A DNA stretch of 64,000 bases, taken from positions 620,001 through 684,000 of the forward strand of contig NZ_AP022563.1 of the NCBI RefSeq assembly GCF_010726645.1. Reading direction: 5' to 3'. Positions 20,324 through 33,300 of the stretch are shown here, one piece after another. The translations under genes were made by a program, and so were the position numbers. This stretch comes from Mycolicibacterium duvalii. Lineage in GTDB: Bacteria; Actinomycetota; Actinomycetes; Mycobacteriales; Mycobacteriaceae. Numbering within the stretch: position 1 is the stretch's first letter; each line of letters starts with the position of its first letter. A model generated the notes under the pieces. That model was not told where the DNA came from and did no database searches. It saw only the letters and a list, made by a program, of their open reading frames with translations.

Positions 20324-21796
20324 ATGAGCAATGCGCCGGACCTGGACGCGGCCGGACTTCCGGAGGAACTCAGCCCGCTCGACCAGATCTTGCACCGCGG
20401 CGAGGCCAACCCGCGGACCCGCTCGGGAATCCTCACCGTCGAGTTGCTCGACACCACCCCGGACTGGACCCTGTTCCGCACGCGCTTCGAGCATGCGTCG
20501 CGCAAAGTGCTGCGGCTGCGGCAGAAGGTCGTCACGCCGACGTTGCCGACGGCCGCGCCGCGCTGGGTCGTCGACCCCGACTTCAACCTCGACTTCCATC
20601 TGCGCCGGGTCCGGGTGCCGCAACCGGGAACCTGGCGTCAGGTGATGGACCTGGCCGAAGTGGCTGCGCAGTCGCCGCTGGACATCTCCCGCCCGCTGTG
20701 GACGGCGACGCTCATCGAGGGTCTGGCCGACGACCGGGCGGCGCTGATGGTGCACCTGAGCCACGCCGTCACCGATGGTGTCGGCGGGGTGGAGATGTTC
20801 GCCACCCTGTACGACTTCGAGCGGGAACCCGGTCCGCAGGACACCCCGCCGCTGCCGATCCCGTCGGACCTCTCACCCAACGACCTGATGCGCGAAGGCC
20901 TGGGCCGGCTGCCCGGCACCGTCGTCGGCAGCGTCCGCAACGTGCTGGTCGGCACGGCGCAGGCGGTCGGCCACGTGGTGCGCGATCCGGTGTCGCGAGT
21001 CGGCAGTGCCATCGATTACGCGTTCTCGGGCGCCCGTGTGATCGGTCCGGTGGCCGACCCGTCTCCGATCCTGCGCCGCCGCAGTCTGTCGTCGCGCAGC
21101 GAAGCCATCGACATCGCGTTCGGTGACCTGCACCGCGCCGCCAAGGCCGCCGGCGGCTCGATCAACGATGCCTACCTGGCCGGGCTGTGCGGGGCGCTGC
21201 GGCTCTATCACCGCGCCCAGGGGGTACCGGTCGACACGCTGCCGATGGCGGTGCCGGTGAACCTGCGCTCGGACGCCGATCCGGCCGGGGGCAACCGGTT
21301 CGTCGGGGTCAACCTCGCTGCCCCCATCGGCCTGACCGATCCGGATGAGCGCATCAAGGAGATCCGGGCACAGATGACCCGCAAGCGCGACGAGCGGGCG
21401 CTCGACCTCGTCGGGGCCATCGCTCCACTGGTGAGCCTGCTGCCCGACAGTGTGCTCGAGACCATGGCCGGCGCGGTGGTCAACTCCGACGTCCAGGCCA
21501 GCAACGTACCCGTCTACGCCGGGGACACCTTCATCGCCGGTGCGAAAGTGTTGCGCCAGTACGGGCTCGGTCCACTGCCGGGTGTGGCGATGATGGTGGT
21601 GCTGGTGTCGCGGTCCGGGTACTGCACGATCACCGCGCGCTACGACCGGGCGTCGATCACCGAGCCCGACCTGTTCGCCCAGTGTCTGCTGGACGGCTTC
21701 GACGAAGTCCTCGCCCTCGGCGGTGACGGCCGGGCGGTCCCGGCGACGTTCACCGCGCAGTCCTCGTCCCTCCCACTGAACGGAAGTCCGACATGA
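20324..21796 (+). CDS. Wax ester synthase / diacylglycerol acyltransferase (WS/DGAT)
   Basis: A 490-aa acyltransferase that moves acyl groups from acyl-CoA to diacylglycerol or long alcohols, making storage triacylglycerol or wax esters. Key signs are [11 protein letters not shown] at the N terminus, the catalytic [12 protein letters not shown] (HHxxxDG-type with His and Asp-Gly), and the downstream blocks [20 protein letters not shown] and a C-terminal domain with [11 protein letters not shown]. The ATG start at 20324 is preceded by TTG and GTG in frame; the family usually starts a few residues before SPLD, which fits. Its stop overlaps the plsC start by four bases (ATGA), making a three-gene glycerolipid operon with plsC and plsB2. 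I recall the M. tuberculosis equivalent as Rv2484c. Confidence 0.93.
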   Translation: MSNAPDLDAAGLPEELSPLDQILHRGEANPRTRSGILTVELLDTTPDWTLFRTRFEHASRKVLRLRQKVVTPTLPTAAPRWVVDPDFNLDFHLRRVRVPQPGTWRQVMDLAEVAAQSPLDISRPLWTATLIEGLADDRAALMVHLSHAVTDGVGGVEMFATLYDFEREPGPQDTPPLPIPSDLSPNDLMREGLGRLPGTVVGSVRNVLVGTAQAVGHVVRDPVSRVGSAIDYAFSGARVIGPVADPSPILRRRSLSSRSEAIDIAFGDLHRAAKAAGGSINDAYLAGLCGALRLYHRAQGVPVDTLPMAVPVNLRSDADPAGGNRFVGVNLAAPIGLTDPDERIKEIRAQMTRKRDERALDLVGAIAPLVSLLPDSVLETMAGAVVNSDVQASNVPVYAGDTFIAGAKVLRQYGLGPLPGVAMMVVLVSRSGYCTITARYDRASITEPDLFAQCLLDGFDEVLALGGDGRAVPATFTAQSSSLPLNGSPT

Positions 21797-23391
21797 CCTC
21801 GCCCGACGGCGAAATGCGTTTACCGGGTTCGGTTGCCGAGATCATGGCCAGCCCGGAGGGCCCCCAGATCGGTGCCTTCTTCGACCTCGACGGCACGCTC
21901 GTCGCGGGCTTCACCGGGGTGGTGATGACCCAGGATCGGTTGCGGCGCCGTCAGATGTCGGTCGGGGAGTTCATCGGGATGGTGCAGGCGGGGCTGAACC
22001 ATCAGCTCGGGCGCTCGGAGTTCGAGGACCTGATCGGCAAGGGCGCACGGATGTTGCGCGGCAACTCGGTCGCCGACGTCGACGAGCTCGCCGAACGGTT
22101 GTTCGTGCAGAAGATCGTCAGCCGGATCTATCCGGAGATGCGCGAGGTGGTCCGGGCGCACATGGCTCGCGGCCACACCGTGGTGCTCAGCTCCTCGGCG
22201 TTGACCGTGCAGGTGGAGCCCGTGGCGCGGTTTCTCGGCATCACCAACGTACTGAGCAACAGATTCGAGACCGACGACGACGGACTGATCACCGGCGAAG
22301 TGGAACGTCCGATCATCTGGGGACCCGGAAAGGCCCGTGCCGTACAGGCATTCGCGGCGGCCAACAACATCGACCTGTCCCGCAGTTACTTCTACGCCGA
22401 CGGCGACGAGGACGTCGCGTTGATGTACCTGGTCGGCAACCCCAGGCCCACCAATCCCGCGGGCAAGATGGCGGCGGTGGCCGCCAAACGCGGCTGGCCC
22501 GTCCTGCGGTTCAGCAGCCGAAGTGGTGGGAGTCCGGCGTCGCAGCTGCGCACCGCGGCCGGTGTCGCGACGATGGTGCCGGTCGCGGCAAGCGCGCTGG
22601 GGATCGGGCTGTTGACCCGCAGCAAGCGCAACGGCGTGAACTTCTTCACGTCGGTGTTCGGCCGGACCCTGCTCGGCGCGATCGGCATCAACCTCCAGGT
22701 GCTCGGCAAGGAGAACCTGACCGCGCAGCGGCCGGCGGTGTTCATCTTCAACCATCGCAACCAGGCCGACCCGCTGATCGCCGGGCGCCTGGTCAACGAC
22801 AACTTCACCACCGTCGGCAAGAAGGAACTCGAAAGCGACCCGATCGTCGGCACCATCGGCAAGATCCTCGATGCCGCCTTCATCGATCGCGACGATCCCG
22901 CGAAGGCGGTGGAGGGTCTGAAGAAGGTCGAAGACCTTGCCCGGAAGGGTGTTTCGATCCTGATCGCGCCGGAGGGAACCCGACTCGACACCAACGAGGT
23001 GGGCCCGTTCAAGAAGGGACCGTTCCGCATCGCGATGTCGGCCGGGATTCCGATCGTGCCCATCGTGATCCGCAACGCGGAGGTGATCGCGGCCCGCGAC
23101 TCGAGCACCTTCAACGCCGGCACCGTCGATGTCGTGGTCTATCCGCCCATCCCGGTGGACGACTGGACGCCGGCGAATCTGCCGGAACGGATGGAGGAGA
23201 TCCGCCAGCTCTACCTCGACACCCTGAAGAACTGGCCGCACGACGAGCTGCCCACCCCGGCGTTGTACACGCGGACCGAGGAAAAGGCCGCCAGACCCGC
23301 CAACAAGAAAGCTCCGGCGAAGAAGTCGCCGGCGAAGAAGACGCCGGCGAAGGCGCCCGCCAAACGCGCGGGCGGCAGGGGGCGGCCATGA
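21793..23391 (+). CDS. plsC: Bifunctional HAD-phosphatase / 1-acylglycerol-3-phosphate acyltransferase (PlsC)
   Basis: A 532-aa fusion. The N-terminal half is a HAD-IB hydrolase with [14 protein letters not shown] (nucleophile and acid Asp), LSSSALTVQ and [12 protein letters not shown]. The second half is a PlsC acyltransferase with [10 protein letters not shown] (HxxxxD catalytic motif), [10 protein letters not shown] and IAPEGTR. It would acylate lysophosphatidic acid to phosphatidic acid at the membrane; the phosphatase half may dephosphorylate a related product or phosphoserine. The last 35 residues are rich in Lys/Ala/Pro repeats of PAKK type, a histone-like basic tail. Start ATG overlaps the WS/DGAT stop and its own stop overlaps the plsB2 start (ATGA), so translation is probably coupled. 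Corresponds to Rv2483c. Confidence 0.93.
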   Translation: MTSPDGEMRLPGSVAEIMASPEGPQIGAFFDLDGTLVAGFTGVVMTQDRLRRRQMSVGEFIGMVQAGLNHQLGRSEFEDLIGKGARMLRGNSVADVDELAERLFVQKIVSRIYPEMREVVRAHMARGHTVVLSSSALTVQVEPVARFLGITNVLSNRFETDDDGLITGEVERPIIWGPGKARAVQAFAAANNIDLSRSYFYADGDEDVALMYLVGNPRPTNPAGKMAAVAAKRGWPVLRFSSRSGGSPASQLRTAAGVATMVPVAASALGIGLLTRSKRNGVNFFTSVFGRTLLGAIGINLQVLGKENLTAQRPAVFIFNHRNQADPLIAGRLVNDNFTTVGKKELESDPIVGTIGKILDAAFIDRDDPAKAVEGLKKVEDLARKGVSILIAPEGTRLDTNEVGPFKKGPFRIAMSAGIPIVPIVIRNAEVIAARDSSTFNAGTVDVVVYPPIPVDDWTPANLPERMEEIRQLYLDTLKNWPHDELPTPALYTRTEEKAARPANKKAPAKKSPAKKTPAKAPAKRAGGRGRP

Positions 23392-25736
23392 AGCTGCGTG
23401 CCGACGACATCGCTGCGTTCACGGCCACCGACGACACCCTGGTGCTCGCCTCGGTGTCGTCGCCCGCCGAGGAGCGTCTGCTCGCCGACTGGTTGCAGCG
23501 GCAGCGCCGCGAACATCCCGACGCCAAGATCGAGGTGCTGCGCCTGCCCGTCGACGACGACCCGCCGGCCGCGGTGCTGGCCCAACTCGTCGAACAGTTG
23601 CAGGCCGACCAGGACCGCTGGGTGGTCCCGGTGCGGGTGTTCTGGGTGCCCGGCGGACTGCCGACCCGCTCGAAAGTCGTGGCGCTGCTGTCGGGCCGCG
23701 ACACCTACCGGCCGCCGCAGCTGCTGCAGGCCGGCATCTTGCGGCGCGACCCCTCGCGGGCAAGGGTGGTCGCCGGCGAACCGGCCAAGATCTCCGAGCT
23801 GCGACAACAGTGGAGCGACACCACGGTGGCCGAAAACCACCGCGAATTCGCCCGTTTCGTGCTCCGTCGGGCCATCCTGGCGATCGAACGGGTCGAGCTG
23901 AGGCTGCTCGGACCCGAATACAAGTCGCCGCGGCTGATCAAACCGGAAGTGCTGTCGTCGACCCGGTTCCGCGAAGGGCTCGAGAAGATCCCGGGCGCCA
24001 CCGTGGAGCAGGCCGGCGAGATGCTCGACGAGCTCAGCACCGGATGGAGCCGATTCTCCGTCGACCTCATCCCGACGCTGGGCCGCGCGATCTTCAGCCG
24101 CGGCTTCGACCCGAAGATCGATTACGACCGCTTCGAGGTCGAGAGCATGCGGCGCGGGCTGGAGAACCACCCCGCGGTGCTGCTGTTCTCCCACCGGTCG
24201 TATCTCGACGGGGTGATCGTGCCGGTGGCGATGCAGGAGAACCGGCTGCCCCCGGTGCACACCTTCGCCGGCATCAACCTGTCGTTCGGGGCGATGGGCC
24301 CGCTGATGCGCCGCTCGGGGGTCATCTTCATCCGGCGCAAACTCGACGACCCGCTCTACAAGTTCGTGCTGCGCCAATTCGTCGGGTACATCGTCGAGAA
24401 GCGCTTCAACCTCAGCTGGTCCATCGAGGGCACCCGGTCACGCACCGGGAAGATGCTGCCGCCCAAGCTCGGACTGCTGGCGTATGTCGCCGACGCCTAC
24501 CTCGACGGGCGCAGCGACGACATCCTGCTGCAGCCGGTGTCGATCAGCTTCGACCAGCTGCACGAGACCGCCGAGTACGCCGCGTACGCGCGCGGCGGGG
24601 AGAAGACGCCCGAAGGTCTGCCGTGGTTGTACAACTTCATCAAAGCCCAGGGGGAGCGCAACTACGGCAAGATCTACGTCCGCTTCCCCGAGGCGGTGTC
24701 GATGCGCGAGTACCTCGGAGAGCCGCACGGCCCGATGACCACCGACGACTCCGCCAAACGCCTCGCGCTGCAGAAGATGGCCTTCGAGGTGGCGTGGCGG
24801 ATCCTGCAGGTGACTCCGATCAACGCGACCGCGCTGGTGTCGGCGCTGCTGCTGAGCACCCGCGGGATCGCGCTGACGCTGGACCAGCTGCACCACACCC
24901 TGCAGGATTCCCTGGACTACCTCGAGCGCAAGCAGGCCCCGATGACCAACAGCGCGCTGCGCCTGCGCACCCCCGAGGGCGTGCGCGCTGCGCTCGACGC
25001 GCTGTCGGGCGGACATCCGGTCACCCGGGTTGACGGCGGGCGCGAACCGGTGTGGCGGATCGCACCACAGGATGAACTCGAGGCAGCGTTCTACCGCAAC
25101 TCCTTGATCGACGCATTCCTGGAGACCTCCCTGGTCGAGCTGGCGCTGGCGTACGCCGCGCGTCAGGAGACCGAGCGGGTCGAGGCCTTCTGGACCCAGG
25201 TGATGCGGCTGCGTGATCTGCTCAAGTTCGAGTTCTACTTCGCCGACTCGGCCGCGTTCCGGGAACACGTCGCCCAGGAGATGGCGTGGCATGACGACTG
25301 GGAGAGCGACGTCGCCGCCGGCGGCGAGCGGCTCGACGCCCTGATGCGCGCCAAACGCCCCGCGATCGCCGGCCCGCTGCTGCGGCCGTTCTTCGAGGCC
25401 TACCAGATCCTCGCTGACGCGTTGCTCGATGCCCCGGCCGACATCTCGGAGAAGGACCTGACCACCAAAGCCCTGGGGCTCGGCCAGCAGTATGTCGCGC
25501 AGAGCCGGGTGCAGAGCACGGAGTCGGCGTCGGCGCTGTTGTTCGCGACCGCTCAGCAAGTTGCGGCGGACCAGGAGTTGTTGCGTCCGGCTGCCGACCT
25601 GACCGAGCGCCGCCGGGCCTTCCGCCGCGAGTTGCGCGGCATCCTGACCGACATGAACACCGTCGACCGCTACGCGCGCAAGCAGTTCTTCGCGCGGGAG
25701 CGGCGCCGGCGTGAGGAGCGCCACCAGGCGGTGTGA
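23388..25736 (+). CDS. plsB: Glycerol-3-phosphate 1-O-acyltransferase (PlsB2)
   Basis: A 782-aa enzyme that puts the first acyl chain on glycerol-3-phosphate. Catalytic block [15 protein letters not shown] (HxxxxD) at about 270, followed by [28 protein letters not shown] and [10 protein letters not shown], the conserved GPAT blocks I to IV. Length is near that of M. tuberculosis PlsB2 (789 aa). Overlaps plsC by four bases. The product feeds PlsC, and the resulting diacylglycerol can be used by the WS/DGAT encoded first in the operon, so the three genes cover glycerol-3-phosphate to triacylglycerol except for a phosphatidate phosphatase step, which the HAD half of PlsC might serve (inference). 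Confidence 0.95.
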   Translation: MKLRADDIAAFTATDDTLVLASVSSPAEERLLADWLQRQRREHPDAKIEVLRLPVDDDPPAAVLAQLVEQLQADQDRWVVPVRVFWVPGGLPTRSKVVALLSGRDTYRPPQLLQAGILRRDPSRARVVAGEPAKISELRQQWSDTTVAENHREFARFVLRRAILAIERVELRLLGPEYKSPRLIKPEVLSSTRFREGLEKIPGATVEQAGEMLDELSTGWSRFSVDLIPTLGRAIFSRGFDPKIDYDRFEVESMRRGLENHPAVLLFSHRSYLDGVIVPVAMQENRLPPVHTFAGINLSFGAMGPLMRRSGVIFIRRKLDDPLYKFVLRQFVGYIVEKRFNLSWSIEGTRSRTGKMLPPKLGLLAYVADAYLDGRSDDILLQPVSISFDQLHETAEYAAYARGGEKTPEGLPWLYNFIKAQGERNYGKIYVRFPEAVSMREYLGEPHGPMTTDDSAKRLALQKMAFEVAWRILQVTPINATALVSALLLSTRGIALTLDQLHHTLQDSLDYLERKQAPMTNSALRLRTPEGVRAALDALSGGHPVTRVDGGREPVWRIAPQDELEAAFYRNSLIDAFLETSLVELALAYAARQETERVEAFWTQVMRLRDLLKFEFYFADSAAFREHVAQEMAWHDDWESDVAAGGERLDALMRAKRPAIAGPLLRPFFEAYQILADALLDAPADISEKDLTTKALGLGQQYVAQSRVQSTESASALLFATAQQVAADQELLRPAADLTERRRAFRRELRGILTDMNTVDRYARKQFFARERRRREERHQAV

Positions 25737-25770
25737 CCGGCCACCGCCACCGAAGTCATACGCTGGCACC

Positions 25771-27789
25771 ATGAGTTCCCCCGGGCAGACCGCCCCGACC
25801 GGCGTGCTGCGGGCTCCGGTGTGGACGCTGCTCTATGGGGTGGCGGTACTGGCCGGGGTCACCGCGGCGGCGTTGTCGGCGCTGTCGCTGGCTGACGCGC
25901 TGACCGCGACCGGGCTGCCCGATCCCGGGCCGGTGACCACCTATGGGCTGCCGTTCGTCCGCGCGGCCGCGGAGATCGCCGGCGTCACCGCCGTCGGTTC
26001 GTTCCTGTTCGCGGCGTTCCTGGTGCCTCCGCAGGCCAACGGGGTGCTCGACGCCGGCGGATACCGGGCGCTGCGGATCGGCACCGTCGCCGCGGGCATC
26101 TGGGCGGTCGGCGCGGTGCTGATGGTGGCGCTGACGGTCTCCGACGTCAGTGGTCAGCCGTTGACGGCGCGGACCAGTCCCGCCGACATCTGGTCGGTCG
26201 CGAGCCTGATCGACGTCGCCGGGGCGTGGCGCTGGACCGCGCTGCTCGCCGCGGTGGTCTGCGTGGCCGCGGTGCCGGTGTTGCGCTGGTCTCCGACCCC
26301 GGTGCTGTTCGCCGGGTCGTTGGCGACGCTGTTGCCGTTGGTGTTGACCGGGCACTCGTCGTCGGGTGGATCGCACGATGTCGCGACCAACAGCCTGCTG
26401 ATCCATCTGGTCGCCGGCTCGTTGTGGGCCGGCGGGCTGCTCGCGCTGCTCGCCCACGCGTGGCGGGGCGGTGCGTACGCCGACGTGGCGGCCCGCAGGT
26501 TCTCGGCGGTGGCGCTGTGGTGCTTTGTGGCGATGGCCTTCAGCGGCGTGCTCAACGCCATGGTGCGGATGGCTCCGGGTGACCTCGTCAGCAGCCGGTA
26601 CGGCCTGCTGGTGCTGGCCAAGGTGGCGGCGCTGGGCGCCCTCGGATACCTGGGCTGGCGGCAGCGGCGCACCGGGGTGGCCGCGGTGCAGCGGGACCCG
26701 GCCGCGCGGGGGCCGTTGATCCGGTTGGCCCTCGTGGAGGCCGTGATCTTCGCGCTGACCTTCGGGGTCGCGGTGGCGCTGGGACGCACGCCGCCGCCCG
26801 CGCCGGTCGATGTCAATCTGTCGATCCCCGCAGTCGAGATCGGCTACGACCTCGCCGGCCCGCCGACCCTGGCCCGCGTCGTGCTGGACTGGCGGTTCGA
26901 TGTGCTGCTGGGCACCGCCGCCATCGTGGCGGCCCTGGTCTATCTGGCCGGGGTGCGCCGGCTGCGCCGTCGGGGCGACGCCTGGCCGGCCGGCCGCGTG
27001 GTGGCCTGGGTGCTCGGCTGCCTGGTGCTGCTGATCGCCACGTCGTCGGGCATCGGGCGCTACATGCCGGCGATGTTCAGCATGCACATGGCGGCGCACA
27101 TGCTGCTGTCGATGCTCGCGCCGATCCTGCTGGTGTTGGGGGCCCCGGTGACACTGGCCTTGCGGGCGCTGCCGGCCGCGGGCCGAAACGACCCGCCGGG
27201 TCCGAGGGAGTGGCTGCTGGCGGCGCTGCACTCCCGGTTCTCGAAAGTGCTCACCAACCCGTTCGTCGCCACCGCGCTGTTCATCGTCGGCTTCTACGGG
27301 CTGTACTTCGGCGGCATTTTCGACGCGACCGGCGGCAGCCACGCCGCCCACGTCGCGATGAACGTGCACTTCCTGCTCAGCGGATACCTGTTCTACTGGG
27401 TCGTGATCGGCGTCGACCCCACGCCGCGCCCCCTGCCGCCAATCGTCAAACTGGCGGTGGTGTTCCTGTCGCTGCCGTTCCACGCGTTCTTCGGCGTGGT
27501 ACTGATGGGCACCCAGACGGTGCTGGGCGAGCAGTTCTACCGGTCACTGCAGTTGCCGTGGCACACCGACCTTCTCGGTGACCAACGGCTGGGCGGGGCG
27601 ATCGCCTGGGCCGCCGGGGAAGTGCCGCTGGTCATCGTGTTGCTCGCGTTGTTCGTGCAATGGCGGCGCAGCGACGACCGCACCGCCAAACGTCTCGACC
27701 GCGCCGCCGAGCGCGACGAGGACGCCGACCTGGCGGCCTACAACGCCATGCTGGCCGAGATGGCCCGGCGCGACCGCGCCGGACGCTGA
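25771..27789 (+). CDS. CopD / CtaG (cytochrome oxidase assembly-like) membrane fusion protein
   Basis: A 672-aa polytopic membrane protein. The first half has about nine hydrophobic spans and the CopD-like part LTGHSSSGGSHDVATN-LLIHLVAGSLWAGG with conserved His residues; the second half matches the caa3-type CtaG family with ARYMPAMFSMHMAAHMLLSML-like spacing (Met/His-rich helix), LGAPVTLALRAL and a series of further spans with HAAHVAMNVHFLLSG. The His and Met residues suggest copper handling for oxidase assembly or copper transport (inference). Start ATG at 25771 chosen; an earlier in-frame start at 25711 would overlap plsB2. A charged tail of 50 residues ends the protein. Resembles M. tuberculosis Rv0102. 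Confidence 0.88.
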   Translation: MSSPGQTAPTGVLRAPVWTLLYGVAVLAGVTAAALSALSLADALTATGLPDPGPVTTYGLPFVRAAAEIAGVTAVGSFLFAAFLVPPQANGVLDAGGYRALRIGTVAAGIWAVGAVLMVALTVSDVSGQPLTARTSPADIWSVASLIDVAGAWRWTALLAAVVCVAAVPVLRWSPTPVLFAGSLATLLPLVLTGHSSSGGSHDVATNSLLIHLVAGSLWAGGLLALLAHAWRGGAYADVAARRFSAVALWCFVAMAFSGVLNAMVRMAPGDLVSSRYGLLVLAKVAALGALGYLGWRQRRTGVAAVQRDPAARGPLIRLALVEAVIFALTFGVAVALGRTPPPAPVDVNLSIPAVEIGYDLAGPPTLARVVLDWRFDVLLGTAAIVAALVYLAGVRRLRRRGDAWPAGRVVAWVLGCLVLLIATSSGIGRYMPAMFSMHMAAHMLLSMLAPILLVLGAPVTLALRALPAAGRNDPPGPREWLLAALHSRFSKVLTNPFVATALFIVGFYGLYFGGIFDATGGSHAAHVAMNVHFLLSGYLFYWVVIGVDPTPRPLPPIVKLAVVFLSLPFHAFFGVVLMGTQTVLGEQFYRSLQLPWHTDLLGDQRLGGAIAWAAGEVPLVIVLLALFVQWRRSDDRTAKRLDRAAERDEDADLAAYNAMLAEMARRDRAGR

Positions 27790-27951
27790 CGGCGCGGCTG
27801 TCCACAAAGCCGGTTTCATCCACAACTGCGCACCGCGGGCGTGCGGGCGGGCCGCGGGTGTCGGTACCGCGCGGATCAATGGCAGGTGTCATCGACGGGC
27901 CGGACGCTGTTGGCCGACCCGCTGCCGAAGAAACCGGGAAGGACCCCACTC

Positions 27952-28455
27952 ATGTTCGAGACACCCATCACCGTCGTCGGAACTGTCGTCACCGCGCCGG
28001 AGCGCCGCTGGGTCGGCGATCATCAGCTCATCAGGTTCCGGGTCGCCAGCAACTCTCGCCGCCGCACCGCCGACGGCGACTGGGAGCCGGGCAACTCGCT
28101 CTATGCCACCGTGAACTGCTGGGGCCGCCTGGTGACGGGTGTCGGTGCCGGGCTCGGGAAGGGAGACGCCGTGATCGTTGTCGGACACCTTTACACCAAC
28201 GAATACGAGGACCGCGACGGCAACCGGCGGTCCTCGTCGGAGATCAGGGCCACCTCGGTGGGGCCGGACCTCGCGCGCTGTATCGCCAGCATCGACAAGC
28301 GCAGGCACCCCGAGCCCGCGGCGCAGAACACCGCGGACGGCGACGACACCGGCGCATCATCCGACGGCGCCGCCGCCGAGCCGGACACCGACCGCGGCGC
28401 TGACCTCGACGACGAGTCGGGCGAGGTCAGCGCCGGGCTGGCGCGCAGCGCGTAG
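27952..28455 (+). CDS. Single-stranded DNA-binding protein paralogue (SsbB-type)
   Basis: A 167-aa protein with an OB fold: ITVVGTVVTAPERRW, IRFRVASNSRRR, SLYATVNCWGRL and a GDAVIVVGHLYTNEYEDRDGNRR-type strand-loop-strand. It binds single-stranded DNA. The C-terminal 50 residues are acidic and disordered, but the end (GLARSA) lacks the DDDIPF-type tip that canonical SSB uses to recruit repair proteins, so it is probably the second SSB (Rv2478c-like) with a stress or competence-like role rather than the essential copy. ATG at 27952 is preceded by GGAAGGA. It lies 121 nt upstream of ettA. Confidence 0.88.
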   Translation: MFETPITVVGTVVTAPERRWVGDHQLIRFRVASNSRRRTADGDWEPGNSLYATVNCWGRLVTGVGAGLGKGDAVIVVGHLYTNEYEDRDGNRRSSSEIRATSVGPDLARCIASIDKRRHPEPAAQNTADGDDTGASSDGAAAEPDTDRGADLDDESGEVSAGLARSA

Positions 28456-28576
28456 CCGTCCGCACCGCGACGGCGGCGCGATGCCGGCCACGCCTAGGAT
28501 GGGGCCCGACGATCGCACAGTCCGAGATGATCCCGCAGAACGAGGCACGGGATCGAGAAAGGCGACATCGGAGGCA

Positions 28577-30250
<1,674 letters not shown>

Positions 30251-30341
30251 TCTCGTCGTGCGCACCAGCTAACCGTCGGCCCCTACGGCGCGGTTGGCAG
30301 CCAACGACGTCCGGTGTGCACGTGGGAGTCAGGAGCGGCCT

Positions 30342-33300
30342 ATGTCGTTGAATTCCGGAACCGCCGGCGGCGCGTCGGAGCACGAAGCCGTCCCGGAGTT
30401 CGTCGATCGGCTGTTGCCGGCGTACCTCGACACCTACCGCGGCCCCTACGGCGGCGCCCCGGGCGCCGAGGCCGCCGTCACCGGGCCGCTGCGGAAGGCG
30501 AAGACCCCCGAGGTCGCGGGTCCCGCGCTGGTCGCCGCGCAGCTCGGGCTCGGCCACCAGCGGTCCCCGGGCGAGACCCGGGTCGCGGTGTACGCACCCG
30601 ACGAGCCCGCAGGTTTCGGCCCGGCGCTGCAGATCGTCACCGACAACGCCACCATGCTGATGGACTCGGTGACGGTGCTGCTGCACCGCATCGGCGTGGC
30701 CTACAAGGCCATCATGAACCCGGTGTTCCGGGTCCGGCGGAACCCGGACGGGGAGCTGCTCGACATCGCGCCCGCAGCGCACGCGTCCTCGGCCGACGGG
30801 GTCGAGGAGACCTGGGTGCACGTCCAGCTGTCGCGTTCGGTGGATCGGCATGCACTGGCCGAGGCGCAACGGCTGCTGCCGCGGGTGCTCGCCGACGCAC
30901 GTCAGGTGGCCGTGGATTCGGCCAGCATGTCGGCGACCATGCGCAGCCTGTCCGTCGAACTCGACGCCGACACCGGTTCGCGATTCCCCAGTCCCGACCG
31001 CAAGGACGTGGCGGCGCTGCTGCGCTGGCTTCTCGACGGGCACTTCGTCTTGCTCGGTTACCAGCGCTGCGTCGTGAACGACGGCGACGCGTCGGTCGAC
31101 GTGGCCAGCCGCCTCGGTGTGCTGCGTACACGCGACGACGTGCTGCCACAGCTGACCCGCGAAGACGAACTGCTGGCCCTGGCCCAGGCCACCATCCCCA
31201 GCTTCCTGCGCTACGGCGCCTACCCGCAGATCGTCGTGGTGCGCGAACAGCACGGCGAGCACGGCGGGGGAGAGGCGGTGGAGCACCGCTTCGTCGGCTT
31301 GTTCACCATCGCGGCGATGAACGCCAACGTGCTGGAGATCCCGCTGGTGTCGCGGCGGGTCAACGACGCGCTGGCGCTGGCCCACCGCGACCCGGGCCAC
31401 CCCGGGCAGCTGTTGCTCGACGTCATCCAGACCATCCCGCGCGCCGAGTTCTTCGCGCTGAGTGCGCGGGCTCTGCTCGACATGGCGATGGCCGTCATCG
31501 ATCTGGGCTCGCGGCGCCGCACCCTGCTGTTCATGCGGACCGACCCGCTCGGCTACTTCGTCTCGTGCCTGGTCTACCTTCCCCGGGACCGGTACACCAC
31601 CGTGGTGCGGCTGGAGATGCAGGACATCCTGGTGCGCGAACTGGGCGGGGAGAGCATCGACTACGCCGCCCGGGTCAGCGAATCACCTTGGGCAGTCGTC
31701 CATTTCACTGTCAGGCTGCCGGAGGGGTCGCGTCCGGGCGACGTCGATGTGTCCGACGCCAACCAGGTGCGGATCCAGGACCTGCTCACCGAGGCGGCCC
31801 GGACCTGGGGGGATCGGCTGCTGGGTGCGGTGAGGGCCGGAGCCGTCGAGCAGGGTGTCGCCGAGCACTACGCCACCGCGTTCCCCGAGGTCTACAAGCA
31901 GGCGTTCGATCCGCAGCAGGCGCTCGACGACATCGCCATCATCGAGGCGCTCGAAGACGACTCGGTCAAACTGGTGCTCACCGACAGCGAGGACGACGGT
32001 GTCAGCCACCTGGTGTGGTACCTCGGCGGCCGGTCGGCCTCGCTGAGTCAGCTACTGCCGATGCTGCAGTCGATGGGTGTCGTGGTCCTCGAGGAGCGGC
32101 CGTTCACCGTCACCCGGCCCGATGGGCTCGCGGTGTGGATCTACCAGTTCCGGATCTCACCGCACCGCGGCATCCCCGAGATCGCCAGGGGCGCGCAACG
32201 GCAGGAGATCGCGGAGCGGTTCGCCGACGCCGTGACCGCGATCTGGCACGGGCACGCCGAGATCGACCGGTTCAACGAGTTGGTGCTGCGCGCGGGTCTG
32301 AACTGGCGCCAGGTCGCGGTGCTGCGCGCCTACGCCAAGTACCTCAAACAGGCCGGTTTCTCCTACAGCCAGACCCACATCGCCACCGTCGTCAACGAGC
32401 ATGCCGCGACCGCGCGGTCGTTGGTCGAACTGTTCGAGGCGCTGTTCGCGCCGGCGGACCCGGAAGCCAGCGAGACCAACCGGCGCGACGCTCAGGCGGC
32501 GGCCGCGGCGGTGTCGGCCGACATCGACGCGCTGGTCAGCCTCGACGCCGACCGGGTACTGCGGGCCTTCGCCTCGATGATGCAGGCCACGTTGCGCACC
32601 AACTACTTCGTCACCGGCGCAGGTTCTGCACGCGCCCAGAACGTGTTGTCCTTCAAGCTCAATCCGGAGCTCATCGACGAATTGCCGCTGCCCCGACCGA
32701 AATTCGAGATCTTCGTCTACTCGCCACGGGTGGAGGGTGTGCACCTGAGATTCGGCTTCGTCGCCCGCGGCGGGTTGCGCTGGTCGGATCGCAAGGAGGA
32801 CTTCCGCACCGAGATCCTGGGACTGGTCAAGGCGCAGGCGGTGAAGAATGCGGTGATCGTGCCGGTGGGGGCCAAAGGCGGTTTCGTCGTGAAGAACCCC
32901 CCGGAGCCGACCGGTGATGCCGCCGCAGACCGGGAGGCCACACGCGACGAGGGGGTCGCCTGCTACCGCTTGTTCATCGCCGGGCTGCTCGATATCACCG
33001 ACAACGTCGACAAGACGTCGGGCCGGATCGTCGCGCCGCCGCAGGTGGTGCGACGCGACAAGGACGACGCCTACCTGGTGGTCGCGGCCGACAAGGGCAC
33101 GGCGGCGTTCTCCGACATCGCCAACGAAGTCGCCCAGTCCTACGACTTCTGGCTCGGCGACGCCTTCGCCTCCGGGGGCTCGGTCGGTTACGACCACAAG
33201 GCCATGGGCATCACGGCCAAGGGTGCGTGGGAGTCGGTCAAGCGGCACTTCCGGGAGATGGGTGTCGACACGCAGTCCGAGGACTTCACCGTGGTCGGCG

